Shown here in pieces: positions 1-7,618 of a stretch of DNA of 46,422 bases. This DNA is from Leptolyngbyaceae cyanobacterium MAG.088 (lineage in GTDB: Bacteria; Cyanobacteriota; Cyanobacteriia; Phormidesmidales; Phormidesmidaceae). The position numbers and the translations under genes were made by a program. The first letter of the stretch is position 1; every line of letters begins with the position of its first letter. Under the pieces are notes generated by a model that worked only from the letters and a program-made list of their open reading frames with translations, was not told the origin of the DNA and did not search any database. The stretch is from contig JAHQVZ010000158.1 of the NCBI GenBank assembly GCA_019634055.1, positions 1 through 46,422 on the forward strand, given 5' to 3'.

Positions 1-249
1 GTTGGCTACACTCAACAAGGCGTATTTCTCATGGCCCTTGGTCTGGGAGATCGACTGGCCAATCTCACCCAATCTATTACCCCCGGCCCCAATAGCTTTA
101 ATCAATTGATCCAACGCCGTCAGTCCCTCCATCAACTGATGGACATGGCTCCCATGGGCCTCGGCACCTTCGGTGTATTGATTCAAAGCAAAGGAATACT
201 CCCCACCAACATCTCACTAAAAGGCCTAACCATCCCCCCACTAACCTAA
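1..249 (+). CDS. MidA/NDUFAF7-like SAM-dependent methyltransferase, C-terminal end (partial)
   Basis: The reading frame is open from base 1 to a TAA at 247-249, so only the last 82 residues are present and the start lies upstream of the window. The visible part begins GYTQQGVFLMALGLGDRL, and near the end has MGLGTFGVLIQSKG. Both resemble the end of the COG1565 (DUF185) class I SAM-dependent methyltransferases. The mitochondrial relative NDUFAF7 methylates an arginine of complex I. The substrate in cyanobacteria is not known to me. The SAM-binding domain is outside the window, so the call rests on the C-terminal motif alone. An internal ATG at 31 is not the true start. Confidence 0.7.
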   Translation, partial: VGYTQQGVFLMALGLGDRLANLTQSITPGPNSFNQLIQRRQSLHQLMDMAPMGLGTFGVLIQSKGILPTNISLKGLTIPPLT

Positions 250-441
250 AACGCCCCTTACTCTCCCCAGAAGAAAATGAACTCGTCTCAAAATCCTGCT
301 CCCCAGGGAGAGGGATTTATGCAGAGGGGCAATCCTCAATAAAAACAATCTGCTCACTCCTTTTCTGTCAAGCCCTGTCAAACTCCCCCAGCATTGGGGG
401 AGTTAGGGGGGCCGAAAAATCTTTGCCACTTTTCAAAACAA
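250..441. repeat. Intergenic dispersed palindromes (CTCCCC-type and AACTCCCCCA hairpin)
   Basis: Between the two convergent genes lies AACTCCCCCA (381-390), a GCAT loop and TGGGGGAGTT (395-404), a perfect 10-bp hairpin followed by AGGGGGG. Upstream, around 260-320, are CTCCCC and GGGAGAGGG segments. Similar strings recur between genes elsewhere here (16486-16529), and such C/G-rich palindromes are common between genes in cyanobacteria. The hairpin may also help end transcription from both sides, but neither strand has a proper T-run. No coding is seen. Confidence 0.5.
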
Positions 442-1107
442 TCAAACCACCCCAACAACCTCTCGCTGCCTCCCCAAATACTGCTCCACATGCTCCGGCA
501 CCGCAATCCCTTCTGCCAGCTTCGGATCCACAATCGGCTCCCCTGGCTGCACTGCCAACGGAATCACCCCAGCCCAATGGGGCAGCTCATAATCCGCCGC
601 ATCATCAATCGGCGGTCCAGTACGAATCTTTGCCGACGCTTCATCAATCGGCAATGCCAGCACCGTGGTCCCCGTTAATTCCTGTTCATTGGGCTCCCGC
701 GTCTCAGCCCACCGCCCCAGCATCACATGCTCCGTAAACGCATAGAGTGCTTGCATTTTCTCCTCGCGTTCACTGACCAATTCGGCCGTGCCAAACAATA
801 CCACCGACCGATAATTCATCGAATGGTGCATCGCTGAGCGTGCCAACACTAAGCCATCCAATAGCGTTACTGTTACACAAACATCAATCCCCTGCTGCAA
901 AGACGTCAGCATGCGACTAGCTGGTGAGCCATGAATAAATAACCGATTATCTAGTCGACCATAGGCTGTCGGAATCACAAAGGGCTGCCCCTCCATTGCA
1001 AATCCCACATGACAGATAAGCCCTGCATCTAAAATTGAATACACTGTTTCCAGGTCATAGTGTCCTCGCTTAGGCACACGCTTCACCCGAGTCCGTTCTG
1101 TTTTCAT
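442..1107 (-). CDS. Pyridoxamine 5'-phosphate oxidase family (FMN-binding split barrel) protein
   Basis: This 221-residue protein has the layout of the Pyridox_ox_2 / NimA-like branch of the FMN split-barrel family. The N-terminus KRVPKRGHYD is followed by a barrel with IPTAYGRLDNRLFIHGS and the HHSMNYRSVVLFGTAE strand that usually borders the flavin pocket. Members bind FMN (some F420 or haem) and are mostly of unknown substrate; some reduce nitroimidazoles. It stands divergent from a MocR-type PLP-dependent regulator, a pairing seen repeatedly for PPOX-like genes, so control by that regulator and a link to vitamin B6 are likely but inferred. The ATG at 1105-1107 is 107 bp from the neighbour's start. 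Confidence 0.85.
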   Translation of the reverse strand: MKTERTRVKRVPKRGHYDLETVYSILDAGLICHVGFAMEGQPFVIPTAYGRLDNRLFIHGSPASRMLTSLQQGIDVCVTVTLLDGLVLARSAMHHSMNYRSVVLFGTAELVSEREEKMQALYAFTEHVMLGRWAETREPNEQELTGTTVLALPIDEASAKIRTGPPIDDAADYELPHWAGVIPLAVQPGEPIVDPKLAEGIAVPEHVEQYLGRQREVVGVV

Positions 1108-1147
1108 AAGAGTTCAACGACTGACAACACTGCTAAGCTATCTATAT

Positions 1148-1202
1148 AATTGGTCATCGTCTAGAGCCAATTTTTAATTAAATAACCAGTCCAATTTTTA
1201 AT
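1148..1202. promoter_or_regulatory. Candidate MocR operator: three AATTGG/CCAATT half-sites
   Basis: The divergent promoter region holds AATTGG at 1148-1153, inverted relative to CCAATT at 1167-1172, and CCAATT again at 1191-1196. The last two belong to identical 12-bp direct repeats, CCAATTTTTAAT (1167-1178 and 1191-1202), 24 bp apart. One inverted plus two direct half-sites is the arrangement reported for several MocR operators such as those of GabR and PdxR. The binding itself is inferred. Confidence 0.5.
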
Positions 1203-1214
1203 GCGATCGCTCCC

Positions 1215-2669
1215 ATGGAACTAGCATTAATCATCGATTCTGCCTCGCCAGAGCCTTTACATCAGCAGGTATATAGTCAAATTCGCTCGGCCATTCTCTC
1301 AGGTCGACTAGCGTCGGGCCAACGGCTGCCACCGTCACGCACATTGGCAAAATCCTTTAACCTATCGCGGACTACTGTGACCCAGGGCTACGACCAATTA
1401 ATCAGCGAAGGGTACTTACAAACCAGACCAGGCGCAGGCACCTATATCTGTTCGCAGTTGCCAGAAGTGTTGTTAGTCGCTGGCCCCATCAAGCCATCTC
1501 ATCAGACAGTGGTGAATATCCCTCTGTCTGCCTATGGTCAGCGTGTAAACCAGTCATCACTTAGACCTTTGAGAAAGTCTTATGACATTAGCTTTCGTTA
1601 TGGTCACCCTGCCCTAGACTTGTTCCCCGTAGAACTGTGGCGAAAACTGTTATCAAAGCACTGCCGAGCAACCATCCAATGGCTCAACTATGCTCAAAAG
1701 TCTTATGGTCACTGGCCTTTACGACAGGCTGTAGCAGATTATCTAAAGCATTCACGGGCAGTGCGCTGCACCCCTGAGCAGGTGATTATTACTAGCGGTA
1801 GCCAACAGGCCCTAAGTCTCATTACTCAGCTACTGGTAAACCCTGGCGACAGCGTGGCCATCGAAGACCCTGGCTATCGAGGTGCACGTCATATTTTCAA
1901 GTCAAATGGGGCAAACCTGTTACCAATGCCATTAGATCGCAATGGCCTGATCGTTGATACCTTAGTAGAAGGTGACGATACCCCAAGACTTGTTTACGTT
2001 ACCCCATCGCATCAGTTTCCTACAGGGGCATTATTGTCTTTACCCAGACGCCTGGCTTTGTTGCAATGGGCATGGCAAACGGGAGCACTCATTATCGAAG
2101 ATGATTATGACAGTGAATATCGCTACGGGGGGCGACCAATTCCATCGTTGCAAGGGCTAGATAGTCATGCGTCTGTGCTCTATGTTGGCACCTTTTCAAA
2201 GGTGATGTTTCCCAGTATTCGCCTGGGGTATTTAGTCGTGCCTGACGCTTTAGTAAACGTCTTTGGTAAGGCAAAGTGGTTAGCTGATCGACAGCCACCG
2301 ACCCTGACACAATATGCGCTAGCAGAGTTTATTAAAGCCGGTCATTTAGAACGCCATATTCGCAAAATGCGACTGTGTTATGAACGCCGTCGTAAGACTC
2401 TAGTACAGGCTCTATATCAGCACTTTGGTCAAGATGTAAAGATTTTAGGAGATAGTGCAGGACTCCATGTGATGGCTAAGCTGCCCCTTAATTTGAGTGA
2501 TGATGACATAGTCGCCAGGGCTGCCAGTGTTGGTGTAGAAATGTGTAGCGCTCAGATTCAATATGAGGTGCCGCATAATACAGGAGAGTTTGTCTTTGGC
2601 TACACCGCCATTAATGAAGACCAAATAGAAGCAGGCATAGACCGTGTTGCTAAAGCATTACGGACATAA
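1215..2669 (+). CDS. MocR/PdxR-type GntR-family regulator with aminotransferase-like domain
   Basis: The 484-residue protein is a fusion of an N-terminal GntR winged helix (about residues 14-78: PLHQQVYSQIR, LPPSRTLAKSFNLSRTTV, PGAGTYI) and a fold-type I aminotransferase domain (about 125-480). K329 in GTFSKVMFPSIRLGY is the expected PLP-binding lysine, and IEDPGYRGAR and IIEDDYDSEYRY are further landmarks. MocR proteins sense PLP or a PLP adduct and typically control the neighbouring gene. Here that is the divergent FMN-binding protein at 442-1107. The ATG at 1215 follows a HIP1 site, and the direct repeats lie just upstream, so autoregulation is plausible. Its specific target and effector are unknown. 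Confidence 0.9.
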   Translation: MELALIIDSASPEPLHQQVYSQIRSAILSGRLASGQRLPPSRTLAKSFNLSRTTVTQGYDQLISEGYLQTRPGAGTYICSQLPEVLLVAGPIKPSHQTVVNIPLSAYGQRVNQSSLRPLRKSYDISFRYGHPALDLFPVELWRKLLSKHCRATIQWLNYAQKSYGHWPLRQAVADYLKHSRAVRCTPEQVIITSGSQQALSLITQLLVNPGDSVAIEDPGYRGARHIFKSNGANLLPMPLDRNGLIVDTLVEGDDTPRLVYVTPSHQFPTGALLSLPRRLALLQWAWQTGALIIEDDYDSEYRYGGRPIPSLQGLDSHASVLYVGTFSKVMFPSIRLGYLVVPDALVNVFGKAKWLADRQPPTLTQYALAEFIKAGHLERHIRKMRLCYERRRKTLVQALYQHFGQDVKILGDSAGLHVMAKLPLNLSDDDIVARAASVGVEMCSAQIQYEVPHNTGEFVFGYTAINEDQIEAGIDRVAKALRT

Positions 2670-2814
2670 TTTATACCTGTTGCCATGGGCTATATTTAGA
2701 CACCTGAATTTACATGAACGTGAACCATTAATAAGTTTTTCACACAGATTAATACTCTCTCGACGAAATATCTACTATTAGGGTGTCAGCAAGTTTGAGG
2801 ACAAAGCTTTGGAT

Positions 2815-2973
2815 ATGACACTGCTTGCCCTACTAATTCTCAGCATGGTTCTGTTTGGGTTGCATATGCCCTACGCGGTTCTAACAATGGGGTTAATCAT
2901 TGCCCTTGCCGCTGTAGCTACCCGTCTGTCTTGGTCTGTACTTAATGCCTTTGAGTCGATTGAAGTCGATTAA
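2815..2973 (+). CDS. Small two-helix membrane protein (52 aa), unknown function
   Basis: An ATG at 2815 opens a 52-codon frame ending TAA at 2971-2973, with AAGTTTGAGG about 15 bases upstream as a weak ribosome-binding site. The product is almost wholly hydrophobic: one segment from residue 3 to about 17, a short LHMPYA turn, a second segment from about 22 to 36, then an acidic tail ending FESIEVD. A perfect hairpin follows 37 bp downstream (3011-3060), consistent with a monocistronic unit. I do not recognise a family. The clear TM pattern and the following terminator-like structure argue for a real gene. Confidence 0.5.
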   Translation: MTLLALLILSMVLFGLHMPYAVLTMGLIIALAAVATRLSWSVLNAFESIEVD

Positions 2974-3010
2974 AAGGGGTGCTCCAACCGTCAAGTTGTT
3001 ATTAACCCCA

Positions 3011-3060
3011 TAAAGCAATACCCCTGGTAGATTTGCAGACCTACCAGGGGTATTGCTTTA
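3011..3060. terminator. Perfect 20-bp hairpin between convergent genes
   Basis: Arms 3011-3030 and 3041-3060 are exact reverse complements (TAAAGCAATACCCCTGGTAG on the left), separated by a 10-base loop. It sits between the small membrane gene (+) and the DUF1361 gene (-), so it can end transcription from both sides. Stem ends rich in A and T give short U-rich tracts either way. Confidence 0.7.
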
Positions 3061-3101
3061 TACCAAAATGAAGTTGCTAAAATAATGCTGCTGTCGCCAG
3101 C

Positions 3102-3764
3102 CTAAGTCAAATATCTTTGGGCTGCCCGCATATTTCGAGTCCGCCAGTAGAGAATCAACGCCAACGTAATTTGCTTAAGCACCCAGTAGAGTGTGGCAAT
3201 AATAAAAAATGTCCCTACCATTACAGCCAGGGGCTGTTTTGTAACTAATAGCGATAGGGTATCGCTAACAATAGTGTCGGGTTTGGTGAGTAAATCCCAA
3301 CTGTTGAAACGCAAAAAACGCCCCAGATAAATGCCAATGGCAGTAAGGCCATGGATTGTTAGCTCGATGGGGCATACCCAACCAGATTTGCCTTCTCGAC
3401 TGAGATAGCGTCCCAGGTTAACGATGGAAATGGTATAAGCAACCGTGCCGAAGCCGATAAATAGAGCATATTGGGGCACTAAAATCAGGGTGATTGCCCA
3501 TACAGACTGACCACTCCGAATATCTTTGACAAGATGAATGATATCGGTCAAAACGTAGGGCGCGTTGGGCAAAAAGGCAATAAATATAACTAATCCGAAC
3601 CACCAGGGAAATTGTCGAGCATGGCTACCCCGTCCTCGGAACAACCAAAAGCTAAGCGCTAATGGCACGAATGCTAAAAAGCTATTCCAAACCATAAAGG
3701 ATAGGTTGCCATGGGCTGCGTCTAAGCCATGGACAAGCCAATGGGTGAGGTTGGTGAATGGCAT
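3102..3764 (-). CDS. DUF1361 domain-containing membrane protein
   Basis: The 220-residue protein has five or six hydrophobic segments and the family hallmark FLPNAPYVLTDIIHL around residues 64-78, which identifies DUF1361 (PF07099). The function of this family is unknown. The N-terminus (TNLTHWLVHGLDAAHGNLSF) is followed by a first TM segment near residues 25-42, and the C-terminus ends in a basic stretch RTRNMRAAQRYLT, probably cytoplasmic. It is transcribed away from purB and towards the small membrane gene. Start ATG at 3762-3764; no strong ribosome-binding site is visible. Confidence 0.85.
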   Translation of the reverse strand: MPFTNLTHWLVHGLDAAHGNLSFMVWNSFLAFVPLALSFWLFRGRGSHARQFPWWFGLVIFIAFLPNAPYVLTDIIHLVKDIRSGQSVWAITLILVPQYALFIGFGTVAYTISIVNLGRYLSREGKSGWVCPIELTIHGLTAIGIYLGRFLRFNSWDLLTKPDTIVSDTLSLLVTKQPLAVMVGTFFIIATLYWVLKQITLALILYWRTRNMRAAQRYLT

Positions 3765-3972
3765 AGATAGAATTATGTAGGGTGAAAGGTAGGATACATT
3801 CCAGCTTTCTTTGATTCCGGGTACATCATCCTACTGATGTCAGTACACCTTGATTGCAGCTAATTCACATGTATAACAAGCGTGTAATCAATTCCTCACT
3901 ATTATTAATTTCGACTTAGTAACCGGCTACTCCCCCCTTACAATGGATCGGTTGTAGTCTGCGACACTAGTT

Positions 3973-5268
3973 TTGATTGAACGTTACACCCTGCCCGAGA
4001 TGGGCGAACTTTGGACCGACGAGTATAAATTCAACACCTGGCTACAGGTTGAGATCGCCGTCTGTGAAGCCCAAGCCGAACTGGGCCGGATTCCTCAAGC
4101 AGCGGTGGATGACATCAAAGCCAAGGCCAATTTTGATGTGGCACGCATTTTAGAAATTGAGGCTGAAGTTCGCCACGATGTGATTGCATTTTTGACCAAT
4201 GTCAATGAGTACGTTGGTGATGCAGGCCGCTATATCCACCTGGGCATGACTAGCTCTGACGTACTGGATACGGCTCTATCTCTACAGATTGTTGCTAGCC
4301 ACAAGGTAATTTTGTCCCATGTGGAAAAATTAATTCAGGTTATTCGTAATAAAGCTCAGGACCATCGTAATACTGTAATGATCGGTCGCTCCCACGGCAT
4401 CCATGCCGAACCGATGACCTTTGGCTTTAAGTTGGCAGGATGGTTGGCAGAGATGTTGCGTCATCGTGAGCGTCTGTGTCGTATTCAAGACGAAATCTCT
4501 GTTGGTCAGATTTCTGGAGCGGTGGGCACCTATGCGAATATTGATCCAGAAATTGAAGCGTTGACTTGTCAAAAGCTAGGGCTGAAACCAGATACGGCTT
4601 CGACTCAGGTTATTTCTAGAGATATCCATGCAGAGTTTATGACCACATTGGCGGGGCTGGCAGCATCGATTGAGCGATTTGCTGTTGAAATCCGCAATCT
4701 ACAGCGCACAGACGTGCTGGAGGTGGAAGAATTTTTTGCTAAGGGCCAGAAGGGCTCTTCGGCCATGCCCCACAAGCGCAATCCGATTAAGTCGGAGCGT
4801 TTAACTGGGTTGGCCCGTATCATTCGAACCAATGCCCTGGCTGCGTTAGAAAATGTGGCCCTATGGCATGAGCGGGATATTTCCCATAGTTCCGTAGAGC
4901 GGGTGATCTTTCCTGACAGCTGTATTTTGATGCACTTTATGCTGGTGGAGACTACCAAGCTAGTGCAAAACCTGCAGGTTTACCCCGAAAATATGAAACG
5001 TAACATGAACATGTACGGCGGTGTCGTCTTTAGCCAACGGGTGTTGCTGTCTCTTGTTGAAAAAGGCATTTCCCGTGAAGATGCTTATCGCATTGTGCAA
5101 CGGTGTGCCCACGCTGCCTGGAATATTGAGGGTGGAGATTTCTATGGGTTGATCTGCCAAGATCCCCAGGTGAAAGAAAATCTATCACCAGATGAAATTA
5201 AAGAAGCATTTAATCCAGATTATCAGCTCAGAAATCTAGATAAGGTCTATCAGCGTTTGGGGATTTAA
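3973..5268 (+). CDS. purB: Adenylosuccinate lyase
   Basis: PurB splits SAICAR to AICAR plus fumarate, and adenylosuccinate to AMP plus fumarate, in purine synthesis in the cytoplasm. The 431-residue length is normal. The fumarase/aspartase signature GSSAMPHKRNP is at residues 261-271, with S263 in the mobile catalytic loop. The first histidine region is GRSHGIHAEPMTFG, and HLGMTSSDVLDT lies earlier. The N-terminus IERYTLPEMGELWTDEYKF fits the family exactly if translation starts at TTG 3973-3975. An in-frame TAG at 3955-3957 and the lack of an intervening ATG or GTG leave TTG as the only reasonable start. No clear Shine-Dalgarno precedes it. Confidence 0.97.
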   Translation: MIERYTLPEMGELWTDEYKFNTWLQVEIAVCEAQAELGRIPQAAVDDIKAKANFDVARILEIEAEVRHDVIAFLTNVNEYVGDAGRYIHLGMTSSDVLDTALSLQIVASHKVILSHVEKLIQVIRNKAQDHRNTVMIGRSHGIHAEPMTFGFKLAGWLAEMLRHRERLCRIQDEISVGQISGAVGTYANIDPEIEALTCQKLGLKPDTASTQVISRDIHAEFMTTLAGLAASIERFAVEIRNLQRTDVLEVEEFFAKGQKGSSAMPHKRNPIKSERLTGLARIIRTNALAALENVALWHERDISHSSVERVIFPDSCILMHFMLVETTKLVQNLQVYPENMKRNMNMYGGVVFSQRVLLSLVEKGISREDAYRIVQRCAHAAWNIEGGDFYGLICQDPQVKENLSPDEIKEAFNPDYQLRNLDKVYQRLGI

Positions 5269-5269
5269 T

Positions 5270-5301
5270 AAAAAAACAGGGAGATGGAAATCATCTCCCT
5301 G
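5270..5301 (-). terminator. Intrinsic terminator for tatA (also after purB)
   Basis: CAGGGAGATG (5277-5286) pairs perfectly with CATCTCCCTG (5292-5301) across a 5-base loop. An A-run at 5270-5276 reads as a T-run on the minus strand just after the stem, so it is a good rho-independent terminator for the minus-strand tatA. It could also serve purB, though the plus strand lacks a T-run. Confidence 0.8.
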
Positions 5302-5387
5302 AAATGCCTACTATATGCTCACTAGACGCTTGCTAGTAGTAGGTAACTCCAACCATGTACCTACTTACATCTACAGACTCCAACAAA

Positions 5388-5576
5388 TTATGTTTGTTCC
5401 GGATCCTCTACATAGTCAGCATCTTCAAAATCAGCCGTTTCAGCATCCATTTCATCTTTAAAGCCCCGTAAGGTTCTGCCAAGGGCACTTCCTATTTCAG
5501 GGATTCTTTTGGGTCCGAAAATTAAAACGGCGACAATGGCGATAATGCCCACCTCTGGCCAACCTAAACCGAACAT
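5388..5576 (-). CDS. tatA: Twin-arginine translocase subunit TatA/TatE
   Basis: The 62-residue protein begins MFGLGWPEVGIIAIVAVLIF, one N-terminal TM helix, followed by the hinge GPKRIPEIGSALGRTLRGFK and an acidic tail, the standard TatA layout. TatA oligomers form the pore through which folded twin-arginine substrates cross the thylakoid and plasma membranes with TatC. The ATG at 5574-5576 is preferred over an upstream in-frame TTG at 5598-5600, which would add eight residues not seen in the family. An intrinsic terminator lies 87 bp downstream. No tatC is visible here. Confidence 0.92.
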   Translation of the reverse strand: MFGLGWPEVGIIAIVAVLIFGPKRIPEIGSALGRTLRGFKDEMDAETADFEDADYVEDPEQT

Positions 5577-5614
5577 GGCACTTTTCCATAAAAGTCTCAA
5601 CTACTATAGCGTAG

Positions 5615-6007
5615 TCAAATGGAGCCTTCGTTATTGGATGTCCTAAATATGCGATCGCCAAGCTCAACTCGGTCCTGAGGCAACCGATCAAACTGAGTAG
5701 CCGCCTGCGGAGTTTGATTTGAACTATCGCTGACGTCTGTGCCAACAGAATTGGGATCAGTTATTTCGGATGGTCCGCTGTAACACACCGTAGTGAGATC
5801 TACGACTTCGTTAGAGCGAGTAGGAACGGCTAAACGCTCATTGGGGGGGGCATCAATCGCATTATCACCGGCGAACGTGGGGCAGGTCTGTGCTTGTATA
5901 TCTGATAGATGATGACTACCGGAACTGGTGTCGCTTTGAGCATAACCAGCCATTGCTAGAGTAAGTGTGCCTAAGATTGCACTACTGACAGCTAGTTTAA
6001 TATTCAT
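5615..6007 (-). CDS. Small secreted protein with two cysteines, unknown function
   Basis: The product starts MNIKLAVSSAILGTLTLAMA, a clear signal peptide probably cleaved near GYA/QS. The mature part is about 106 residues, Ser/Thr/Asp-rich, with only two cysteines (AQTCPTFAG and TTVCYSGP), which could form one disulfide. I do not recognise the family. Two starts are possible: GTG at 6011-6013, five bases after AAAGGG, or ATG at 6005-6007, eleven bases after it. Both keep the signal peptide; I give the ATG. It lies 38 bp upstream of tatA on the same strand, so the two may share a transcript, but no functional link is implied. Confidence 0.65.
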   Translation of the reverse strand: MNIKLAVSSAILGTLTLAMAGYAQSDTSSGSHHLSDIQAQTCPTFAGDNAIDAPPNERLAVPTRSNEVVDLTTVCYSGPSEITDPNSVGTDVSDSSNQTPQAATQFDRLPQDRVELGDRIFRTSNNEGSI

Positions 6008-6175
6008 GGTCACAGTGTCCCTTTAAGCTACCTACATCTATTTTATTGATATCGCTAGCGACTGGAGACGGTGTGCAACGTTTGCAAAAATCAATGTAAT
6101 TTTGCAACTTGCCAGAAGTTTTCAGAATATTTGGCGTGATTTTGCAAGCTCTTATACAGATTACAACGCTGAACA

Positions 6176-6469
6176 TTAGCGGTAGTAACGCTGTTCTAAC
6201 CACGCACGCATGGCTTCTTCAGAGTCAAATTGATGCTGGGTTGCATCGATAGGGTCGTACAGACACCATTGACTACCTTGTTTGGTTTCTTTTTCCCAAA
6301 TTCGTGGTTGATCTCCTGCGGTTAATGTTTGCAGCAGCCATTTACCGGCTACTCGTAACCAATAACCAGAAGCTTGTCTGAGTTTTTTGGCTGGGGTAGG
6401 CTGCCACAGTTGCTCTAGTTGACGGCGTTGTACGTCGAGTTTTTTAAAGTTGGAAGAATAGGTATTCAT
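6176..6469 (-). CDS. Conserved hypothetical protein, 97 aa, basic and Trp-rich
   Basis: With the ATG at 6467-6469 (ribosome-binding AGGCGG upstream), the protein is 97 residues. It contains KKLDVQRRQLEQLWQPTPAK, then an amphipathic stretch ASGYWLRVAGKWLLQTL, then a small C-terminal part with RIWEKETKQGSQWCLYDPID and FDSEEAMRAWLEQRYYR. It looks like a cytoplasmic, possibly membrane-associated protein. I believe similar short proteins occur across cyanobacteria but I know no function. The longer frame to 6583 adds 38 residues with no ribosome-binding site and is less likely. Confidence 0.65.
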   Translation of the reverse strand: MNTYSSNFKKLDVQRRQLEQLWQPTPAKKLRQASGYWLRVAGKWLLQTLTAGDQPRIWEKETKQGSQWCLYDPIDATQHQFDSEEAMRAWLEQRYYR

Positions 6470-6619
6470 TGGAACCGCCTCATGGAGTAGGTGTTTCATA
6501 CCACCTAATCTATGGACGAAATTTAGAATCAACAAAGCATGGGATAGATGGGTTCTATTCACAAAATTAATAGCGGCTGCCATCCTGTAGAATACTGAGC
6601 GGTCTACATTCTGTTTGCA

Positions 6620-7609
6620 ATGAGAACGCTTTATTTTCTGCTGCCAGGAACAATTCGCTCGTTTTATTGCGGTGGTCTCTTTGCAGAACTGAATACTCTG
6701 GGGTTAGTTAAACAGATTTGTCAGGCTGACGTCGTCACCTATCGTCAGAGAGAAGAGGATCATCTATTTATTGACGATCTTTTGAGGGAAACCGATGTGA
6801 GTCGTTGTATTTTTGTTGTTAGCTGGGGATTTGATGTTCCTAAACAACTTAAAAAACTTTCCCATTGCAATGTGATCTATCATGCCCACAGCACAGGATA
6901 TGGTTTTTCGGTTCCTCCTCAGGTACCGATTCTTGCGGTTAGTCGTAATACGATGGGGTATTGGGGGGCGCGATCGCAAAACTCCCTGATCTACTGGCTC
7001 CCCAATCAGCTTCCTGCAGACGTCGTCAATCGCCAGGTCGAACGCGACATCGATATTCTGGTGCAAGCGCGAAAGTCTTCTGACTATGTCCTCAAACAAC
7101 TGGTACCCGAATTAAAAAAGAGATTTAACGTGGTTGTTATTGACTCATTTGTAGATGATCTTATGGCCTTATTTAATCGAGCCAAAATTTATCTCTATGA
7201 TTCTGCAGAGTATTGGGCTCAGTATCGCTTGACTGAAGGCTTTGGACTACCACCGATGGAAGCCCTAGCCTGTGGCTGTCAGTTATTTACCAGTGTTAAT
7301 CACGCCCTGGCTGACTATCTTGAGCCTGGAGTCAATTGCCATAAGATTGCTGGCTATGCCACGGGTTACGACATTAAGCGAATTGAAATGATCTTAGAAA
7401 ATTGGCAACCCAATAATCTACCCGAGAGCTTCTTTGCGCCCTATCGTACCGAACAACTAATCCCTCGGCTGGAAAACATGCTGATAGAACTCAATCAGTT
7501 TTTTGACTATCGACAACAGCATCCATCAGATATTCCTAGCCTCACTCGCATGCGACAGATTTACTTGCTCTATAAGCGAATCCAGTCGAAGCTAAAAGCC
7601 AAAAAATAA
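6620..7609 (+). CDS. GT-B fold glycosyltransferase (GT1/GT4-like)
   Basis: The 329-residue protein has the C-terminal nucleotide-sugar motif of GT4-type enzymes, EGFGLPPMEALACGC (the E-x7-E element, about residues 210-224), followed by YLEPGVNCHKI. The N-terminal half starts MRTLYFLLPGTIRSFYCGGL with HAHSTGYGFSVPP near residue 95, a Rossmann-like acceptor domain. It probably transfers a sugar from an NDP-sugar onto a lipid, polysaccharide or other glycan; acceptor and sugar are not predictable. It is slightly shorter than classical GT4 enzymes (about 370). No sugar-related gene adjoins it; the gene after it runs convergently with a 9-bp gap. Confidence 0.8.
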   Translation: MRTLYFLLPGTIRSFYCGGLFAELNTLGLVKQICQADVVTYRQREEDHLFIDDLLRETDVSRCIFVVSWGFDVPKQLKKLSHCNVIYHAHSTGYGFSVPPQVPILAVSRNTMGYWGARSQNSLIYWLPNQLPADVVNRQVERDIDILVQARKSSDYVLKQLVPELKKRFNVVVIDSFVDDLMALFNRAKIYLYDSAEYWAQYRLTEGFGLPPMEALACGCQLFTSVNHALADYLEPGVNCHKIAGYATGYDIKRIEMILENWQPNNLPESFFAPYRTEQLIPRLENMLIELNQFFDYRQQHPSDIPSLTRMRQIYLLYKRIQSKLKAKK

Positions 7610-7618
7610 TTCGATTCT

